From NCBI GenBank assembly GCA_050012355.1, contig JBEKHI010000481.1, positions 1-6,177 on the forward strand: DNA of 6,177 bases. The letters run 5' to 3'. The notes below the pieces were generated by a model that saw only the letters and a list, made by a program, of their open reading frames with translations, did not search any database and was not told the DNA's origin. This DNA comes from JBEKHI01 sp050012355. Lineage in GTDB: Bacteria; Actinomycetota; Actinomycetes; Streptosporangiales; Streptosporangiaceae. The translations under genes and the position numbers were made by a program. Position 1 is the first letter of the stretch; every line of letters starts with the position of its first letter. Shown here piece after piece: positions 1 to 6,026 of this stretch.

Positions 1-82
1 TGCCATAGAGACCTAAGAACCTACGCCAGACCATAACGACGCGAGCGAGCCCAGCAGGACCCGCGTCATCACTCGGTTCACT

Positions 83-126
83 AGTACTTAGCTTGACAGT
101 TAAATAACCATATGGTGAAGTACTGT
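83..126 (+). promoter_or_regulatory. Promoter/operator region of the ArsR operon
   Basis: This is the most AT-rich patch of the window. A perfect -35-like TTGACA lies at 93-98, but no good -10 box sits 16-18 bases downstream. A weaker alternative pair is TTCACT (77-82) and TTAAAT (100-105), 17 bases apart. Centred in the region is a perfect 10-base palindrome, ACCATATGGT (107-116), which extends with mismatches to about 101-122 (TTA at the left edge, TAA-complementary bases at the right). Arms AGTACTT (83-89) and AAGTACT (118-124) form a second inverted repeat around it. ArsR-family repressors usually bind such palindromes over their own promoter, so autoregulation is the likely role. The palindromes are seen; the operator role and exact promoter are inferred. 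Confidence 0.5.
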
Positions 127-173
127 CTTGTGTACTGGAGACGCACCGCATCCCGAGAGCCTCGGAGATCGGC

Positions 174-548
174 ATGACCGCGATGCAGGCTGAGGAGCGG
201 CTCGATGCCACCTTCACGGCGCTGGCGGATCCGACCCGCCGGGCGATCGTGGCCAGGCTGGCCAGGGGCGACGCCACGGTGAACGAACTGGCCGCGCCGT
301 TCGACATGACACTGCCCGGGATCTCTAAGCACCTGAAGGTGCTGGAGCGCTGCGGGCTGATCACCCGGACCCGGCAAGCTCAGTTCCGGCCCTGCCATCT
401 TGAGGGTCAGGCACTCGCCGAGGCCATGAGCTGGATAGAGCGGAACCAGCGGATCTGGACCGAGCGCTTCGACAAGCTGGACGAGCACCTGCGTGACATC
501 CAGCGCACGCGGTCGCCCCGGCCCGGGAGAGGACAGACCGATGACTGA
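174..548 (+). CDS. ArsR-family winged-helix transcriptional repressor
   Basis: This 124-residue protein is a small winged-helix DNA-binding regulator of the ArsR/SmtB class. The N-terminal helix carries the family signature ALADPTRRAIVARL (residues 16-29). The helix-turn-helix lies at about 34-63, with recognition helix TLPGISKHLKVLERCGLI, followed by a wing near 64-77. The C-terminal helix is rich in W, R and L (DNA-distal dimer helix, about 81-110). There is no CxC metal-binding motif, only isolated C60 and C74, so it looks like the non-metal subgroup that sits beside AHSA1-domain genes and controls its own operon. The ATG at 174 is chosen because GGAG at 164-167 lies 6 bases upstream; another ATG at 183 is possible but less well placed. 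The stop overlaps the next start (ATGACTGA), implying coupled translation. The ligand is unknown. Family assignment is firm. Confidence 0.93.
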   Translation: MTAMQAEERLDATFTALADPTRRAIVARLARGDATVNELAAPFDMTLPGISKHLKVLERCGLITRTRQAQFRPCHLEGQALAEAMSWIERNQRIWTERFDKLDEHLRDIQRTRSPRPGRGQTDD

Positions 549-1008
549 ACGGGCACCGGCCGGGGCCGAGTTCACCTATACCCGGGTGTTCGATGCCCCG
601 CGGGAACTCGTGTTCCGGTGCATGATCGAGCCGGAGCACCTGACCCATTTCTGGGGTCCGGCCGGGGTGCGCACGCCGGCCGGGAACATCAAGGTCGACG
701 CGCGGCCCGGCGGCGTGTTCGAGACCGTGATGGTGAATGATTCCGACGGCTCCCAGTACGCCATGCGGGCGATCTACGTCGAGCTGACGGAGCCGGAACG
801 GCTGGTGTGGACCGAGCCGGATACCGGGATGACCACCACCACGACGTTCACCGATCTTGGCGGCGGCCGGACCGAGGTCCGGATCCATCAGGCCAATGCG
901 CCGGAGGCGTTCGGCCGCCCCGAGGCCCAGGCCGGCTTCCTGACCTCACTGGACCGTTTCGCCGGGTACCTGGGGAAGCTCGTGATCGGAGACAGCCGTG
1001 ACGGATGA
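541..1008 (+). CDS. SRPBCC/AHSA1 (START-like) domain protein
   Basis: This is a single-domain protein of 155 residues, the usual size for AHSA1-type SRPBCC proteins, which form a helix-grip hydrophobic cavity and bind small lipophilic ligands. Visible family motifs are RVFDAPRELVF (15-25), PEHLTHFWGP (31-40), DARPGGVFETVM (53-64), the PERLVWTE strand (85-92), the TEVRIHQ strand (111-117) and the long C-terminal helix ending SLDRFAGYLGKL (136-147). The start at 541 is preferred over a possible start at 493 because GGGAGAGGA (525-533) lies 7 bases upstream and the 493 start would place non-family residues inside the repressor gene. It overlaps the repressor by 8 bases and the next gene by 11. 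This repressor-SRPBCC pairing is very common in actinobacteria. The true ligand or enzymatic activity is not known, and no catalytic motif is evident. Confidence 0.92.
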   Translation: MTERAPAGAEFTYTRVFDAPRELVFRCMIEPEHLTHFWGPAGVRTPAGNIKVDARPGGVFETVMVNDSDGSQYAMRAIYVELTEPERLVWTEPDTGMTTTTTFTDLGGGRTEVRIHQANAPEAFGRPEAQAGFLTSLDRFAGYLGKLVIGDSRDG

Positions 1009-1648
1009 CGCCTACCTCCAGCCCGCCGTGGCCGCCGAGTTCGGCGGCCTGGCCAACCTGCTCGCAGCGCTCTCCGGCGCGCAGTGGGATGCTCCGTCGC
1101 TATGCGAGCGCTGGCGGGTCCGCGAGGTGATCGCGCATCTCACGATGGCCGCGCGGTACTCCGAGGCAGAGTTCATGACAGAACTGCAGCGGTGCGGCTT
1201 CGACTTCACCAAGCTGTCGAACGAGGTGGCCAGCCGTGACGCGCGGCTGCCGGCGGACGAGCTCGTCGCCAGCATGCGTTCTGAAGTGATGCGGCACTGG
1301 GCCCCGCCGGGCGGCGGCTATCACGGCGCCCTCAACCACGTGGTGATTCACGGGCTGGACGTGACCGTGCCGCTGGGCGTGCCGCGGCGCTGCTCGGATG
1401 AGACCATCCGGGTGGTACTTGATGACCTGGCCGGAGGCGGCGGTCACGCCCATTTCGGCATGGAGATCGAGGGCCGCGAGTTGCAGGCCAGCGACCTGGA
1501 CTGGTCACATGGCTCGGGCGCCGTACTGCGCGCCGAGGCCGCGGACCTGGCGCTGGCGATGTGCGGCCGCGCGGTGCCGGAGGGCCGCCTCAAGGGCGAG
1601 CCGCTGGAGGCACTGAACGTCGTCCCCGGTCCTCACCCATTTGGGTGA
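998..1648 (+). CDS. Mycothiol-dependent maleylpyruvate isomerase-like protein (DinB/MDMPI fold)
   Basis: A protein of 216 residues resembling the TIGR03083/MDMPI family: an N-terminal DinB-like four-helix metal-binding domain followed by a small C-terminal domain. The first helix pair ends in CERWRVREVIAHLTM, where H47 matches the first metal ligand. The second motif, HVVIHGLDVTVPLG (114-127), provides H114 and H118 with the conserved LD. In the characterised Corynebacterium isomerase the ligands are, as I recall, His-Glu-His, so H114 in the Glu position is a deviation, though such variants occur in this broad family. The C-terminal part (GAVLRAEAADLALAMCGR, 174-191) matches the MDMPI C-terminal domain. 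The start is GTG at 998, with GGAG (988-991) 6 bases upstream and an 11-base overlap (GTGACGGATGA) with the SRPBCC gene. Family members use mycothiol in isomerase or thiol-transfer reactions; the actual substrate here is unknown. No other gentisate-pathway gene is visible, so a maleylpyruvate role is unlikely to be assured. Confidence 0.85.
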   Translation: MTDDAYLQPAVAAEFGGLANLLAALSGAQWDAPSLCERWRVREVIAHLTMAARYSEAEFMTELQRCGFDFTKLSNEVASRDARLPADELVASMRSEVMRHWAPPGGGYHGALNHVVIHGLDVTVPLGVPRRCSDETIRVVLDDLAGGGGHAHFGMEIEGRELQASDLDWSHGSGAVLRAEAADLALAMCGRAVPEGRLKGEPLEALNVVPGPHPFG

Positions 1649-1654
1649 GGGCCG
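1627..1654 (+). terminator. Strong hairpin over the stop codon of the MDMPI-like gene
   Basis: Arms CGGTCCTCACCC (1627-1638) and GGGTGAGGGCCG (1643-1654) pair over 12 positions with one G-U wobble, closing a four-base ATTT loop. The inner eight pairs are perfect. The TGA stop (1646-1648) lies within the right arm. No T-run follows, which is usual for actinobacterial terminators. It is well placed to end the three-gene operon or to attenuate transcription into the large regulator. A protein-binding operator for the downstream gene is an alternative, since the core is a perfect DNA palindrome apart from the loop. Confidence 0.55.
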
Positions 1655-1703
1655 CGGTGGCCGGGCATCATCGACAATGGGAGCGGGTACTGGTACGAGA
1701 CCT

Positions 1704-1709
1704 GGGAGG
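1704..1709 (+). promoter_or_regulatory. Ribosome binding site of the LuxR-type regulator
   Basis: GGGAGG lies 5 bases before a GTG at 1715. It decides this start over the out-of-frame ATG at 1719, and the protein's family-typical N-terminus (a short strand then GRSEAM) begins directly after it. Confidence 0.7.
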
Positions 1710-1714
1710 CTGCT

Positions 1715-4465
1715 GTGAATGGCGTGGTCCTGCGCGGCCGCTCTGAGGCCATGGCATCAGCGCTCGCCCTCACCAGGCAGGTAATCCGGACCGGGCAGGG
1801 CGGCGGCCTCATCGTGACCGGGGAAGCCGGAATCGGGAAGTCGGCCCTCCTGGCCGCGGCCCGGCGGGAGGCCGGGCGGCTGGGGGCGCTGTGCGGGTCG
1901 GTCAGGGCGGACCGGATCGGCCGGATCGTGCCAGGCGGCCCGCTGCTGACGGCGCTGCGGGACGGTTCGGCTCCGGTGTTGCCGGCCGGGGAGTTCAGAT
2001 CGCTGGAATCGGGCGTTGATCAGCCGCTGCTCCTGCTGGACGCGGTGGCCAACGCCCTGGAACTGCGCGCCGCGCAGCAGCCGGTCGTCATCGCGGTTGA
2101 TGACGCCCAGTGGCTCGATGACCTGAGCGCGTTCTTGCTCCGGTCACTGCCGGGGCGGCTGGCGGGCTCGCCGGTCGCGTGGCTGATGGCGTCACGAGCG
2201 GATGACCTGCCGGTCTTTGAGGGCCTGTCCGGCGGACTCGCTGATGACCTTCCTTTCACCCGTCTCACCCTGGGCCCGCTGACGGAAAGCGACATCGTCG
2301 CGATCGCCCGGGACCATCTCGGAGCGGTACCCGGCAGCGCGACGCGGCAGATGCTGGAGCGGGCCGGAGGTAATCCGTTCCTGGCGGTCCAGATCATCAA
2401 CGGGCTGTTGCGGGCGCAAGACGGCGGCGACGCTGACGACATTCCGGCTGAGCTTGTCCGCGCGGTGCGCAAGCAACTGCGGGCACTGCCGTCCCAGGCG
2501 GTCGAGCTTGTCCGGCTGGCCGCCGTGTACGGTGAGCCGCTGCCCCTTGACGAGGCGGCCGGCCTGCTGGATGGCGTATCCGCGCGGGTGATCGCCGAGG
2601 CGGCGGACGAGGCGATCGAGGCGGGGATGCTCAGCCGTGAGCGAGGTTCCGTGCTGTTCCGCCACGGCTTGGTGCGGGAGTCGGTCTACACCGACCTGCC
2701 GGAGCGAACCCGCCAGTTCATTCATCTCACCTGTGCCCGGCACCTGCGCAGCTCAGGCCATGACGCGCTGGCGGTGGCTTCGCACGCCAGGGAGGCGATC
2801 ACGCCGGGGGACGAAGCGGTGGCGCTGCTGCTCGCCGACGCCGCCGGCGACGCGGTCGCCACGATGCCCAAGACCGCCGCCGAGCTGATGCTCACGGCCT
2901 TCGGCGCGCTGCGGCCGGGCCAGCCCGCGTGGCTCGCGGTCGGGGAGCGGTGCGTGGAAGTACTGAGTCTCGTGCAACGCTGCACCGACGCGCTCGCCGT
3001 GGCGGACCGGCTGCTGGCCTACCTCGATGACGACGAGTCGGCCGGGCGCTTGGAGGCCGCCCTGTCGCGGGCTCTGTGGCTGACCGGCCGATGGGAGGAA
3101 GCGGAAGAACGGAGCCGGGCAGTTCTGGAACGGACTGGCTTGCCGAGCGCGCTGCGCGCCCGGTTGGAGGCCCTGCACGCGCTCGCGCTCGCGCGCGTCC
3201 GATCCCCGGCCCGTGCCCGCCCGGCGGCCGAGCAGGCCCTAGCGGCCTCCGGGGCCGTCGCGGACCGGGCCGGCCGCCTGTTCGCTTTGCACGCGCTGGC
3301 CGAGATCGCGCGCAATGCGGGTGATCACCGGACATCGTTGTCGTACTTCCGGCAGCTGCGCACCGAATCCGAGCCGGATTACGTCGCGCAGGAGATCATG
3401 GCGTTGCAGCACCTGGACCGGTACAGCCATGCCGAGACGATGCTCGCGCAGGCCTGGCAGCAGTCCGGCAACGACAGTCCCGCGATCTTGCCGTCACTGC
3501 TGTACGCGCAGATCTGGCAGGACTACAACCTTGCCCGGCTCGACGGCGCCGACGCGACCGCGCGGACGCTGATGCGGCTGGGCGCGGAGCTCGGCAGCCG
3601 GATCTGCCAGCTGGAGTCGGCCGCGATCCTCAGCGCTACCGCTCTCGTGCGCGGAGACACCGAAGAAGCACGTCGGCGCATCTCGCTTGGCGTCAGGGCG
3701 GAGACAGCCGAACTAGCGCATATTCCGGTCCTGATGCTGGTGCGCGGCTGGCTGCTGGCCGAAGAGGGCGATCCCGCGACGGCCGTCGCCCTGCTGACTC
3801 CAATGCTCAAGGCCACCGCCGAGGAACTGGACCCGTGGCCGTGGAAACCGGGCTGGACACGGATGCTGGCACAGGCCGGGCTCGCGGCCGACGACCCGGA
3901 CTTCGCCGGGCGGGCGGTCGAGCTGGCTGAAGAGGGCGCACGGCGGAACCCAGGAGTGGCCACCTTCGAGGCAATCGCCCAGGACTTGCGGGGATTGCTC
4001 GACCATGACCTCGACCGGCTGGCACAGGCGGCCGAGACCGTGACCCGAAGCCCTCGTCCGCTGGTGCGGGCCGGCGTGTTCGAGGATTGCGGCCGGGCGC
4101 TGCTGGCCGCTGGGGAGATCACCGGTGGTGGCGACCGGCTGGATCAGGCGTGGGCGCTATATGACGAGGTGGGCGCGCACGGCTCCCGGGCCGCGGCGCA
4201 GAAGGCGATGCGGGCGGCCGGTATCCGCCGGTCCTGGTGGACGTCCCTTCAGTCCCGGCCGTTGGACGGCTGGGCCTCGCTGACCGAAGCGGAGAGCCGG
4301 GTCGCCAAGCTGATCGCCGATGGCCACACCAACAAGTCAGCGGCCGCGCAGCTGGGCGTGTCCGCCAACACCATCGGCACCCACCTGCGGTCGGTCTTCG
4401 CCAAGCTAGACGTCCGCTCCCGGGTCCAGCTGACCAACCTGCTGCGCGCCCGCGCGCCGGACTGA
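1715..4465 (+). CDS. LuxR-family ATP-binding transcriptional regulator (LAL type)
   Basis: At 916 residues this is the normal size for large ATP-binding LuxR (LAL) regulators, cytoplasmic STAND-class ATPases that switch on target promoters. An N-terminal AAA/NTPase domain opens with GRSEAM (8-13), Walker A GEAGIGKS (36-43) and Walker B VVIAVDDAQWLD (124-135). A sensor-like LMASRADD (157-164) and the GNPFLAVQI motif (219-227) follow. The middle (about 330-840) is an alpha-helical array rich in A, L, R and E with TPR-like pairs such as GRWEEAEERSRAVLE and GDPATAVALL. The C-terminal LuxR helix-turn-helix spans about 856-911: LTEAESRVAKLIADGHTN, then GVSANTIGTHLRSVFAKL. All key nucleotide-binding residues are present. 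It has no TTA codon, so no bldA dependence is visible. It sits 66 bases after the upstream operon, with a hairpin between. The inducer and target genes are unknown; no biosynthetic cluster lies in the window. Confidence 0.93.
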   Translation: MNGVVLRGRSEAMASALALTRQVIRTGQGGGLIVTGEAGIGKSALLAAARREAGRLGALCGSVRADRIGRIVPGGPLLTALRDGSAPVLPAGEFRSLESGVDQPLLLLDAVANALELRAAQQPVVIAVDDAQWLDDLSAFLLRSLPGRLAGSPVAWLMASRADDLPVFEGLSGGLADDLPFTRLTLGPLTESDIVAIARDHLGAVPGSATRQMLERAGGNPFLAVQIINGLLRAQDGGDADDIPAELVRAVRKQLRALPSQAVELVRLAAVYGEPLPLDEAAGLLDGVSARVIAEAADEAIEAGMLSRERGSVLFRHGLVRESVYTDLPERTRQFIHLTCARHLRSSGHDALAVASHAREAITPGDEAVALLLADAAGDAVATMPKTAAELMLTAFGALRPGQPAWLAVGERCVEVLSLVQRCTDALAVADRLLAYLDDDESAGRLEAALSRALWLTGRWEEAEERSRAVLERTGLPSALRARLEALHALALARVRSPARARPAAEQALAASGAVADRAGRLFALHALAEIARNAGDHRTSLSYFRQLRTESEPDYVAQEIMALQHLDRYSHAETMLAQAWQQSGNDSPAILPSLLYAQIWQDYNLARLDGADATARTLMRLGAELGSRICQLESAAILSATALVRGDTEEARRRISLGVRAETAELAHIPVLMLVRGWLLAEEGDPATAVALLTPMLKATAEELDPWPWKPGWTRMLAQAGLAADDPDFAGRAVELAEEGARRNPGVATFEAIAQDLRGLLDHDLDRLAQAAETVTRSPRPLVRAGVFEDCGRALLAAGEITGGGDRLDQAWALYDEVGAHGSRAAAQKAMRAAGIRRSWWTSLQSRPLDGWASLTEAESRVAKLIADGHTNKSAAAQLGVSANTIGTHLRSVFAKLDVRSRVQLTNLLRARAPD

Positions 4466-4471
4466 CGCCGC

Positions 4472-4885
4472 TCACCGCGGGTAGAAGTGATCCGCGCTGA
4501 CCTGGCCGGCCAGGCGGCTGCCCAGTTCAGCCGAGAACGCGATCGCGGCCCCCAGCGGCCGGTGATGAAGCGCGATGCGCGCGAAGCGCCCACTTTGATC
4601 GAAGTACAAAACGGTGACCCCGGCGATGCGCAGGCCCAGTGCGGTGGCCGTCCAGTCCAGGTAGGCCCGGCCGTCACGCTCGGCGTCGCTGGTGATCGTG
4701 AGCACGTCATAAATGTCGCCCGCGGCCCGTAGAGTTACCCAGACCGCCTGGCGTCCCCGGATGGGGAGGACGAAAACGCTTCCCTCGAGCACCACGTCGG
4801 CGGAAACGATCTCCGCGAACGCGGCGCCGCTCGGATCCGCGAATGAGTCCAGGATGGCTCCGGCATGGTTAATCACTCCGGCCAC
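4472..4885 (-). CDS. NTF2/SnoaL-like small protein
   Basis: The 137-residue product resembles the NTF2-like (SnoaL/ketosteroid isomerase-like) alpha+beta barrel family, whose members bind or isomerise small hydrophobic molecules. It begins with helices (about 1-27), then SADVVLEGSVFVLPIRGRQAVWVTLRAAGDIYD (28-60), the strand DGRAYLDWTATALGLRIAGVTVLYFD (71-96) and the closing strand RFARIALHHRPLG (100-112). The H107-H108 pair sits at the pocket end; a catalytic role is not established. GTG at 4885 is the only convincing start: the reading frame stays open upstream to 4936 but offers no start codon, and no good ribosome binding site precedes the GTG. Translation may therefore depend on coupling to the shortened hydrolase, whose stop lies 4 bases upstream. 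Its 3' end meets the large regulator with only 6 bases between. Actual function is unknown. Confidence 0.75.
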   Translation of the reverse strand: MAGVINHAGAILDSFADPSGAAFAEIVSADVVLEGSVFVLPIRGRQAVWVTLRAAGDIYDVLTITSDAERDGRAYLDWTATALGLRIAGVTVLYFDQSGRFARIALHHRPLGAAIAFSAELGSRLAGQVSADHFYPR

Positions 4886-4889
4886 GGGA

Positions 4890-5228
4890 TCAGCATGGCC
4901 TGTCCTGCCATCCCACCGCGGTCGCCTTCTCGGTCAGCGCCGCCAGCGACGGCGGGAACGGCTCTTGCACACTGGCGCAGCTCTCGCCCGCATCAAGGCC
5001 GAACGCGGCCAGGTAGACCAATCCGGCTACGTTGTCCAGGCCGGAGGAGGCCTGCGTGATCACCGCGCTGACGGCAGCGGCGTCGAATGCCAGGCTGCGC
5101 AGCGGATTGGGCGGGGCAATCACGCGGTAGCCCGACCTGGCCAGTTCCCGGATGACGCCACCGAAACCGGACGCGTCGGCGAACGCCCCGTGAACCAGGA
5201 CCACGGCGGGCTGCTGCGAATCGGCCAT
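4890..5228 (-). pseudogene. Shortened alpha/beta hydrolase, probably inactive
   Basis: Only 112 residues, against roughly 230-250 for relatives. The N-terminus is a clean match to alpha/beta hydrolases: PAVVLVHGAFADASGFGGVI (7-26, HG oxyanion motif), GYRVIAPPNPLRSL (33-46) and DAAAV (49-53). From memory of the family, a segment containing the nucleophile elbow (GHSYGG) should come next; here AVITQASSGLDNVAGLVYLAAF (55-76) follows directly, so the catalytic Ser is absent. A second jump is suspected between EPFPP (89-93) and AALTEKATAVGW (96-107), which normally lies far downstream; the protein then ends before the acid and His region. The start at 5228 has GGGAG 9 bases upstream; an in-frame start at 5267 would add 13 unconvincing residues. 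Both suspected joins are in frame. A functional mini-protein cannot be excluded, but gene decay is the simpler reading. Confidence 0.75.
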
Positions 5229-5331
5229 GAGTGGATACTCCCTTTGCGGCGCGTGTCCGTCTGTCATCTATTCAAGTGAGTCGCGGGCAGGGGAGGGTCA
5301 CCTATTCGCGTTATGGCATGGGCCTGCGCTA

Positions 5332-5362
5332 GCTGGTTGGCTGATCGGGACCGTCAACCAGC
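5332..5362 (+). repeat. Inverted repeat upstream of the tautomerase
   Basis: GCTGGTTG (5332-5339) and CAACCAGC (5355-5362) are perfect 8-base complementary arms separated by 15 bases. The right arm ends directly before the AAAAGGAG ribosome binding site (5363-5370). As DNA it could be an operator for a dimeric regulator; as RNA it could form a hairpin beside the ribosome binding site. Only the symmetry is seen; the role is inferred. Confidence 0.6.
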
Positions 5363-5370
5363 AAAAGGAG
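5363..5370 (+). promoter_or_regulatory. Ribosome binding site of the tautomerase
   Basis: AAAAGGAG ends 7 bases before the ATG at 5378. It supports that start over the in-frame ATG at 5384, and so keeps the catalytic-type proline as residue 2. Confidence 0.8.
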
Positions 5371-5377
5371 CGCAGCC

Positions 5378-5800
5378 ATGCCCATGATCGACGTTTACGC
5401 GACGGCCGGGACCTTCCCCGACCCGCATCAGCTAGCCGCCGACCTCGCCGCCGCGGTCATGTCCGTCGAGCAGGTACCGGACATCCCCATGTTCCGGCAG
5501 AACACCGCTGCCTTCATCCACGAGTTGCCGTCAGGGAACCTGTCCAACGTCGACGGCGACAGCAGCTATGTGCGGATACAGGTCCTCACCAACGCGGGCG
5601 CACTCGACCGTGGCAAGCAGTTGGCCGTTGTCGAGCGGCTGACGGACATCGCCGCTACCGCCGCCGGCGACCCGACGCTCACCAGCAGGACATGGGTGCT
5701 GCTCACCGAGGCACCCGACGGTGGATGGGGCTTGAGCGGCCACGCGAACACCAACGAGGAACTCGTCCTAGCGGCCCGGGCGCAGATAGCCAGAGCCTAG
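5378..5800 (+). CDS. 4-oxalocrotonate tautomerase-superfamily protein
   Basis: This 140-residue protein starts MPMIDVYA, so removal of Met exposes an N-terminal proline, the general base or acid of the tautomerase superfamily. Its length fits the single-gene, two-unit class (MIF or cis-CaaD size) rather than the roughly 60-residue 4-oxalocrotonate tautomerase. The first beta-alpha unit covers about 2-50 (DPHQLAADLAAAV helix, then FIHELP strand) and the second about 64-135 (YVRIQVLTNAGALDR, helix KQLAVVERLTDIAA, then RTWVLLTEAPDGGWGLSGHANTNEEL). R66 in the second strand is a candidate substrate-binding arginine. The start is fixed by AAAAGGAG. It is transcribed divergently from the degraded hydrolase, with 149 bases between, and an inverted repeat lies just upstream. 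Such proteins tautomerise or dehalogenate small unsaturated acids; the substrate here cannot be read from sequence. Confidence 0.87.
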   Translation: MPMIDVYATAGTFPDPHQLAADLAAAVMSVEQVPDIPMFRQNTAAFIHELPSGNLSNVDGDSSYVRIQVLTNAGALDRGKQLAVVERLTDIAATAAGDPTLTSRTWVLLTEAPDGGWGLSGHANTNEELVLAARAQIARA

Positions 5801-5893
5801 TTTTATGGCTTCGACCTGGGGTTTCTGTTCCTATGGAGTTGTCTTGCGATCTCCTCGGCGCAGCGCAGGTCGTGTTGATCATGACAGCGCGCA

Positions 5894-5918
5894 GTTCTCG
5901 CGGCCTGTTCTCGCGGCC
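5894..5918. repeat. 12-base direct repeat
   Basis: GTTCTCGCGGCC occurs at 5894-5905 and again at 5907-5918, one base apart, giving a 13-base period. Only two copies are present. It could be a pair of protein-binding sites or a simple duplication. Confidence 0.8.
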
Positions 5919-5937
5919 GGGATGCGGTGGAAACCGG

Positions 5938-5953
5938 GTGCCTGCCTAGGCAC
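5938..5953. repeat. Small hairpin
   Basis: GTGCCT (5938-5943) pairs with AGGCAC (5948-5953) around a GCCT loop. It is the first of three hairpins within about 107 bases. No T-run follows. Confidence 0.5.
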
Positions 5954-5963
5954 GCGTTCGCAA

Positions 5964-5981
5964 CTGCGAGTCCCGTCGCAG
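5964..5981. repeat. Small hairpin
   Basis: CTGCGA (5964-5969) pairs with TCGCAG (5976-5981) around a six-base GTCCCG loop. The upstream TCGCA at 5958-5962 could pair instead with TGCGA at 5965-5969, giving a mutually exclusive, less stable alternative. Confidence 0.5.
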
Positions 5982-6026
5982 GATCGGATCTTAGGACTTG
6001 CGCTCGGTAAGTTCGCAGCTATGCTG

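Noticed and set aside
13..69. Reverse-strand 18-codon frame starting MTRVLLGSLASLW, containing a TTA codon, divergent from the ArsR gene.
   Set aside because: It is very short, has only a weak GAG-like ribosome binding site and resembles no known leader peptide. It could be a remnant, but chance is more likely.
1671..1699. TCGACA and TACGAG, 17 bases apart, as a promoter for the large regulator.
   Set aside because: The -10 match is weak, and a start site about 7 bases downstream would cut off the GGGAGG ribosome binding site at 1704-1709.
3181..3200. Alternating G/C tract that could adopt Z-DNA.
   Set aside because: It encodes an A/L/R-rich helix of the regulator and is expected from codon bias in a GC-rich gene.
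3523..4122. Reverse open frame of 199 codons inside the large regulator, with similar reverse frames at 2192-2743 and 2020-2472.
   Set aside because: They are antisense frames of a GC-rich gene, dominated by S, R, A and P, with no family motif; the forward strand carries clear regulator domains.
4713..5279. Forward open frame of 188 codons opposite the NTF2-like gene and the hydrolase remnant.
   Set aside because: The reverse strand shows recognisable protein families in both genes; the forward translation shows none.
5227..5949. Long forward open frame of 240 codons covering the tautomerase region.
   Set aside because: It is out of frame with the well-supported tautomerase, is rich in R, G and H as expected for a shadow of a GC-rich gene, and runs through the promoter region.
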